Positions 5,929-8,605 of a stretch of 8,605 bases of DNA are shown here, one piece after another (within the stretch, counting starts at the first letter, position 1; each line of letters opens with the position of its first letter). The DNA lies in assembly GCA_012798155.1 (NCBI GenBank), contig JAAZNR010000646.1, positions 1 through 8,605 on the forward strand, in the 5' to 3' direction. A program made the translations under genes and the position numbers. Under the pieces are notes generated by a model. That model had not been told where the DNA came from. It saw only the letters and a list, made by a program, of their open reading frames with translations, and made no database searches. This DNA comes from Thermogutta sp. Lineage in GTDB: Bacteria > Planctomycetota > Planctomycetia > Pirellulales > Thermoguttaceae.

Positions 5929-6678
5929 ATGTTAGAGAATCTTGGTATCGTCGATGCGTGCTTCTCTCTCCCCAAGGAGAGGGCGAGGGCTTCTCGCAAG
6001 CTCCACGGCAAGTCGGTATTGGAATGGGTCGCGCGGCGGGCCACCGACAGCCAGCAATTGGACGGCGTAATCGTGGTCACCACGGCGGAGCCGAGCAACG
6101 AGTTCGTCAAGCATGTGACGCCGCTGGACGTGCCCGTCTTCGTCGCGCAGGCCGCGGATCCGTTGGGTGCCTTGGCGGCCGCCCTGGAAGCGTATCCCGC
6201 CGCCCACTTCGTGCGGATCGAAACCGCCTGCCCGCTCTTCGACCCGGTGCTCTTAGATCGCTTGGTCAAAGAAAGTCGCCGCCTGGCCGAACCGGCGGAT
6301 TACCTCGGCTACCGCAGCCACGACGGCACGCCCGCCATGTCCACCCCGGTCGGCGTGTTCGGCGAATGGGTGAACGCGAAGGCCCTGCTGGAGACTGCGC
6401 GGCGCGTGCCGTCCGCCAAGCACCGTGCCCATCCGACGCGCTACATCTACGAGCACCCGGAACGGTTTCGGGTACGCTGGATACCGCTGCCGGAAGAGAT
6501 CGATCGGGATGATCTTCGCCTCATCCTAAGCAGCGAGGACGATTGGGAGTACCATCAGATCATTCTGGAAACGCTGGGGCCGGACTGCGATTTGCGAACG
6601 ATCACGCATCTTCTCGACCGCTGTCCTTCGCTCCGTTACCAAATGGCCGAACTGAATCGTGCCTCCCGTATCGCCTGA
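5929..6678 (+). CDS. SpsF-like nucleotidyltransferase, probably degenerate at the metal site
   Basis: A 249-residue cytoplasmic protein with the overall layout of the SpsF/CMP-sugar cytidylyltransferase group, which attach CTP or a similar nucleotide to sugar acids and other surface-sugar precursors. Matching stretches are GKSVLEW (27-33), the DGVIVVTT strand (45-52), VPVFVAQAADPLGAL (68-82), VRIETACPLFDPVLLDRLV (95-113), a YIYEHPERFRV segment near 172 and DDLRLILSSEDDWEYHQII near 194. The usual N-terminal Q-A-R-x-x-S-x-R-L-P-x-K signature is not recognisable. The usual G-D-C-P Asp is A100, and the later T-V-D Asp is S201. Both acidic magnesium positions are therefore absent, so it may be inactive, regulatory or use another chemistry. 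The start at 5929 rests on the ribosome site and the promoter position. It ends 15 bases from the stop of the convergent gene. Confidence 0.75.
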   Translation: MLENLGIVDACFSLPKERARASRKLHGKSVLEWVARRATDSQQLDGVIVVTTAEPSNEFVKHVTPLDVPVFVAQAADPLGALAAALEAYPAAHFVRIETACPLFDPVLLDRLVKESRRLAEPADYLGYRSHDGTPAMSTPVGVFGEWVNAKALLETARRVPSAKHRAHPTRYIYEHPERFRVRWIPLPEEIDRDDLRLILSSEDDWEYHQIILETLGPDCDLRTITHLLDRCPSLRYQMAELNRASRIA

Positions 6679-6693
6679 TGAGCGGGCGAATGC

Positions 6694-7257
6694 TCAGGGC
6701 AGGTCGCCCGAGACACTGCCGCCGTCTTCCTTGGGCAGTCGCGGATCGGGTATCGTCGCCATATATTTCCGCTCCAGCGAGTCAACCATTTCGGCGGGCC
6801 GCCCGGGCGGTGACATCCGCACCACCTGGATGTCGATATCGCCTTCCGAACCGATGACTTCAACTGCCCAGCTCTGCACGGCCTCGATTCGCCGCTGCGT
6901 CTCGTCGGCTTTATAACTTTGACGCACGTAGATGGTTCGATGCGTGCCGGGCGCTTCGGTCAAGATCCATTCGATCTTCAGTTTGCCCGCCTGGTTCAGC
7001 TTCCCACTTTCCTGATCGAAATGCTGCTCCGAAATCAGGTTTTGGCCCATCCAGCCGTTCCTGACCATCAGCTCCAGCGGTGCTTTGGCGGCGCAGCGGT
7101 CCATGGCGACGAAACATTCGGGCCACGAATTGTTGCGGCAGGTATCCTCGCCGATGCGGTGAAAGAATGCCTTCAGTCCCTGTGCCGAAGCCGGCGGAGG
7201 AGCAACCGCAACGATCATGCCGGCTAAAGCCGCAAGAATCATCCACGACCTGTGCAT
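6694..7257 (-). CDS. Small exported protein of unknown function
   Basis: A 187-residue protein I cannot assign to a family. Residues 1-25 are a clear signal peptide (MHRSW, a hydrophobic core, then PPPASA before Q26), so the mature protein is exported and about 162 residues long. It carries three Cys at 40, 48 and 55 (DTC, PECF, DRC) and no other Cys, which suggests a disulfide or metal site near the N-terminus. The middle (FDQESGKLNQAGKLKIEWIL, then HRTIYVRQ) looks like a mixed beta domain, and the tail is Pro- and Gly-rich. The ATG at 7257 has GAGG nine bases upstream; the in-frame ATG at 7272, which adds five residues, has no such site, and the open frame to 7374 would bury the signal peptide. 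It is convergent with the SpsF-like gene and divergent from the TPR gene. Confidence 0.8.
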   Translation of the reverse strand: MHRSWMILAALAGMIVAVAPPPASAQGLKAFFHRIGEDTCRNNSWPECFVAMDRCAAKAPLELMVRNGWMGQNLISEQHFDQESGKLNQAGKLKIEWILTEAPGTHRTIYVRQSYKADETQRRIEAVQSWAVEVIGSEGDIDIQVVRMSPPGRPAEMVDSLERKYMATIPDPRLPKEDGGSVSGDLP

Positions 7258-7426
7258 CCTAACAATCCTCATGTGGGGCGATGAGTCTTTGCTTGGTCCG
7301 TCCCGCCGTTCTTCAAACAAAGACGCCATTCCTCGAATAAAAAAGAGCCGAGAGCCGGAACGCATTGGCGACAAGGACCCTTTTGCAATCCGGCATCCTT
7401 ACTCGTGTATCGGCAGGGAGAGCCGA

Positions 7427-7448
7427 GGATTTGCGGCGGATTTGCGAC
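7427..7448. repeat. Tandem repeat of an 11-base unit
   Basis: ggatttgcggc (7427-7437) is followed at once by ggatttgcgac (7438-7448), one mismatch. The word agagccgag also occurs twice nearby, at 7344-7352 and 7419-7427. Confidence 0.6.
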
Positions 7449-7518
7449 GGCTACGCACCTTTCCTATCTTTCAGGTCTTGGATTGCGTGAATTGAAAGCC
7501 GTGGGAGGACAAGCGTGC

Positions 7519-7532
7519 CGACAAACTTGTCG
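7519..7532. promoter_or_regulatory. Palindrome CGACAA-AC-TTGTCG
   Basis: Perfect six-base arms with a two-base centre in the spacer upstream of the TPR gene. It has the size and symmetry of a dimer operator, but no promoter next to it is clear. Confidence 0.3.
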
Positions 7533-7753
7533 TATTTCTCCCAAGTCGCGCAGTTCGCTGGATTTTTCCGCGAAATCTGCCGATGACAAGAACAACGGAT
7601 ATTACGGACTCGATGAACCGCTCGATCCGCGCGACGGCATTTGCCCTGCGAAGGCGGCGGCCGTGCGGGGGATGGGCGTGGGCATCCGCGGGGCGCGACG
7701 ATCGGAGTTGCCTTCGCGCCGACGGTTGCAAGTGCATTTGCGGCTTACGCCAC

Positions 7754-7758
7754 GGAGG
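7754..7758 (+). promoter_or_regulatory. Shine-Dalgarno that sets a GTG start
   Basis: GGAGG with eight bases before the GTG at 7767. No ATG in the frame is close enough to compete, and the GTG places the signal peptide exactly at the N-terminus. Confidence 0.75.
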
Positions 7759-7766
7759 GTGCTACC

Positions 7767-8605
7767 GTGCTCAGATTACACGCTTTGGTGCCGGCGATTT
7801 TCATCGCGATTCTCATTCCCGTGACGACCGGCGGATGCACCGCCTCGCGGGGCGCAGGGCAGCCGCAATTCGGCGCCGCCTCGCCCCCGTGGAATGGGAT
7901 TCCATCGGCCTTCGGGGGCGCGTCCGGCGGGGCGTCCCTTTTCTCGTTCAAGCCCGCTCATCCCGGTACCGCCATTGCGGCAAGCTACTCGGAGCCGGTG
8001 CAAACCGCCGATCCGACTTCGCTCTCCACGGAGGCGAAGCCCAGCCCGCGACTCTACGTCGCCATGGCAAAACTCCATGAAAAGTCCAACCAATTGGAGA
8101 AGGCGGAAGAGCAGTACCGCCGCGCCCTTCAAATGGACGCCAAATATCTGGACGCCTTGCTGGGTTTGGGGCGACTCAAGGATCGCGAAGGGGAATTCAA
8201 GGAGGCTTTGGAGACGTATCAACGGGCGGTCAAGTATCACCCCGAAAATGCCGCGGCCTGGAACCACCTCGGCCTCTGCCTGGCCCGGCAAGGGAGGCTT
8301 CCCGAGGCTGCGGACGCGCTCCAAAAGGCGGTCAGCCTCGAGCCGAGGCAAGAGCTGTACCGCACGAACCTTGCCGTGATCTTCGTCGAAGCGGGACGGA
8401 CGGACGATGCCCTGCGGCAGCTTCGGGCCGCTCATGGCGAGGCCCAGGCGTATTACAATTTGGGGTACCTGCTACAGAAGAAGGGCGATACGGCCGCCGC
8501 GGCACGCTATTTCAACCTGGCCCTGCAACGCAAACCCGACTTCGAGGAGGCCCGGCAGTGGCTGGAATCCTTGCGGGCTCGAACGGATAACTCCCTGATC
8601 GCCGA
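7767..8605 (+). CDS. TPR-repeat lipoprotein, C-terminus beyond the window
   Basis: Partial gene: GTG at 7767, open for 279 codons to the right edge. Residues 1-23 are a lipoprotein signal peptide with a lipobox-like TGGC, so C24 would be lipidated and the protein anchored to a membrane facing the periplasm. Residues 25-94 are a Gly-, Ala-, Ser- and Pro-rich linker. From about residue 95 there are five tetratricopeptide repeats of roughly 34 residues, starting near 95, 129, 163, 196 and 227, with the usual pattern (for example AAAWNHLGLCLARQG, then LPEAADALQKAVSLEP). TPRs make protein-binding superhelices; PilF/TadD-like assembly lipoproteins are one known use, but nothing here shows a pilus or secretion locus. 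The frame is supported by the repeats, the lipobox and the ribosome site together. Confidence 0.88.
   Translation, partial: MLRLHALVPAIFIAILIPVTTGGCTASRGAGQPQFGAASPPWNGIPSAFGGASGGASLFSFKPAHPGTAIAASYSEPVQTADPTSLSTEAKPSPRLYVAMAKLHEKSNQLEKAEEQYRRALQMDAKYLDALLGLGRLKDREGEFKEALETYQRAVKYHPENAAAWNHLGLCLARQGRLPEAADALQKAVSLEPRQELYRTNLAVIFVEAGRTDDALRQLRAAHGEAQAYYNLGYLLQKKGDTAAAARYFNLALQRKPDFEEARQWLESLRARTDNSLIA

Larger units (their letters stand above)
7258..7766. other. Divergent spacer between the exported protein and the TPR lipoprotein (509 bases)
   Basis: I see no convincing gene or promoter pair here. The open frame at 7405-7824 has no ribosome site, an Arg- and Ser-rich translation and overlaps the start of the TPR gene, so it is not called. 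Small structures are listed separately. Confidence 0.55.

Noticed and set aside
7335..7362. T-run of six on the minus strand after a GC-rich stretch, like a terminator
   Set aside because: The upstream bases form only a three-pair stem, and a terminator here would lie upstream of the exported-protein gene.
7405..7824. Possible gene of 139 codons upstream of the TPR gene
   Set aside because: No ribosome site, no motif, and it overlaps the well-supported TPR lipoprotein start.

Overview
The window looks like ordinary chromosomal DNA from a planctomycete-like bacterium (Pirellulales-like is my best guess). The reasons are a GC-rich composition, a secreted formylglycine-type sulfatase, several exported proteins of unknown function, TPR proteins, and long gene-poor spacers packed with short repeats. 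This placement is inference from gene content, not from a marker gene. There is no rRNA, tRNA, CRISPR array, transposase or phage gene.

Layout. (1) 1-753, minus: 5' part of an exported protein with a BamE/SmpA-like motif, cut by the left edge. (2) 754-1698: about 945 bases without a convincing gene, holding direct repeats, hairpins, a pyrimidine-rich tract and a possible dispersed repeat. (3) 1699-3231, minus: a secreted sulfatase of the arylsulfatase A type. (4) 3232-3681: a divergent promoter region with a candidate promoter for each gene and an 11-base motif found in both leaders. (5) 3682-5643, plus: acs, acetyl-CoA synthetase, followed by a terminator at 5772-5812. (6) 5929-6678, plus: a SpsF-like nucleotidyltransferase with its own promoter; both acidic metal-site positions look replaced. 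(7) 6694-7257, minus: a small exported protein of unknown function, convergent with the previous gene. (8) 7258-7766: a divergent spacer with minor repeats. (9) 7767-8605+, plus: a TPR lipoprotein that starts with GTG and is cut by the right edge.

The genes do not form an evident operon or a single system. Each appears to be its own transcription unit. The sulfatase would free sulfate from sulfated organic substrates outside the cytoplasm. Acs would activate acetate, for example from sugar breakdown or the environment, to acetyl-CoA in the cytoplasm. A functional link between these two divergent genes is possible but rests only on the shared leader motif. Annotated gene starts were chosen mainly from Shine-Dalgarno spacing, which is clear for all six genes. 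I did not find a convincing new multi-gene system. The most interesting points are the degenerate SpsF-like enzyme, the shared leader motif and the repeat-rich spacer.
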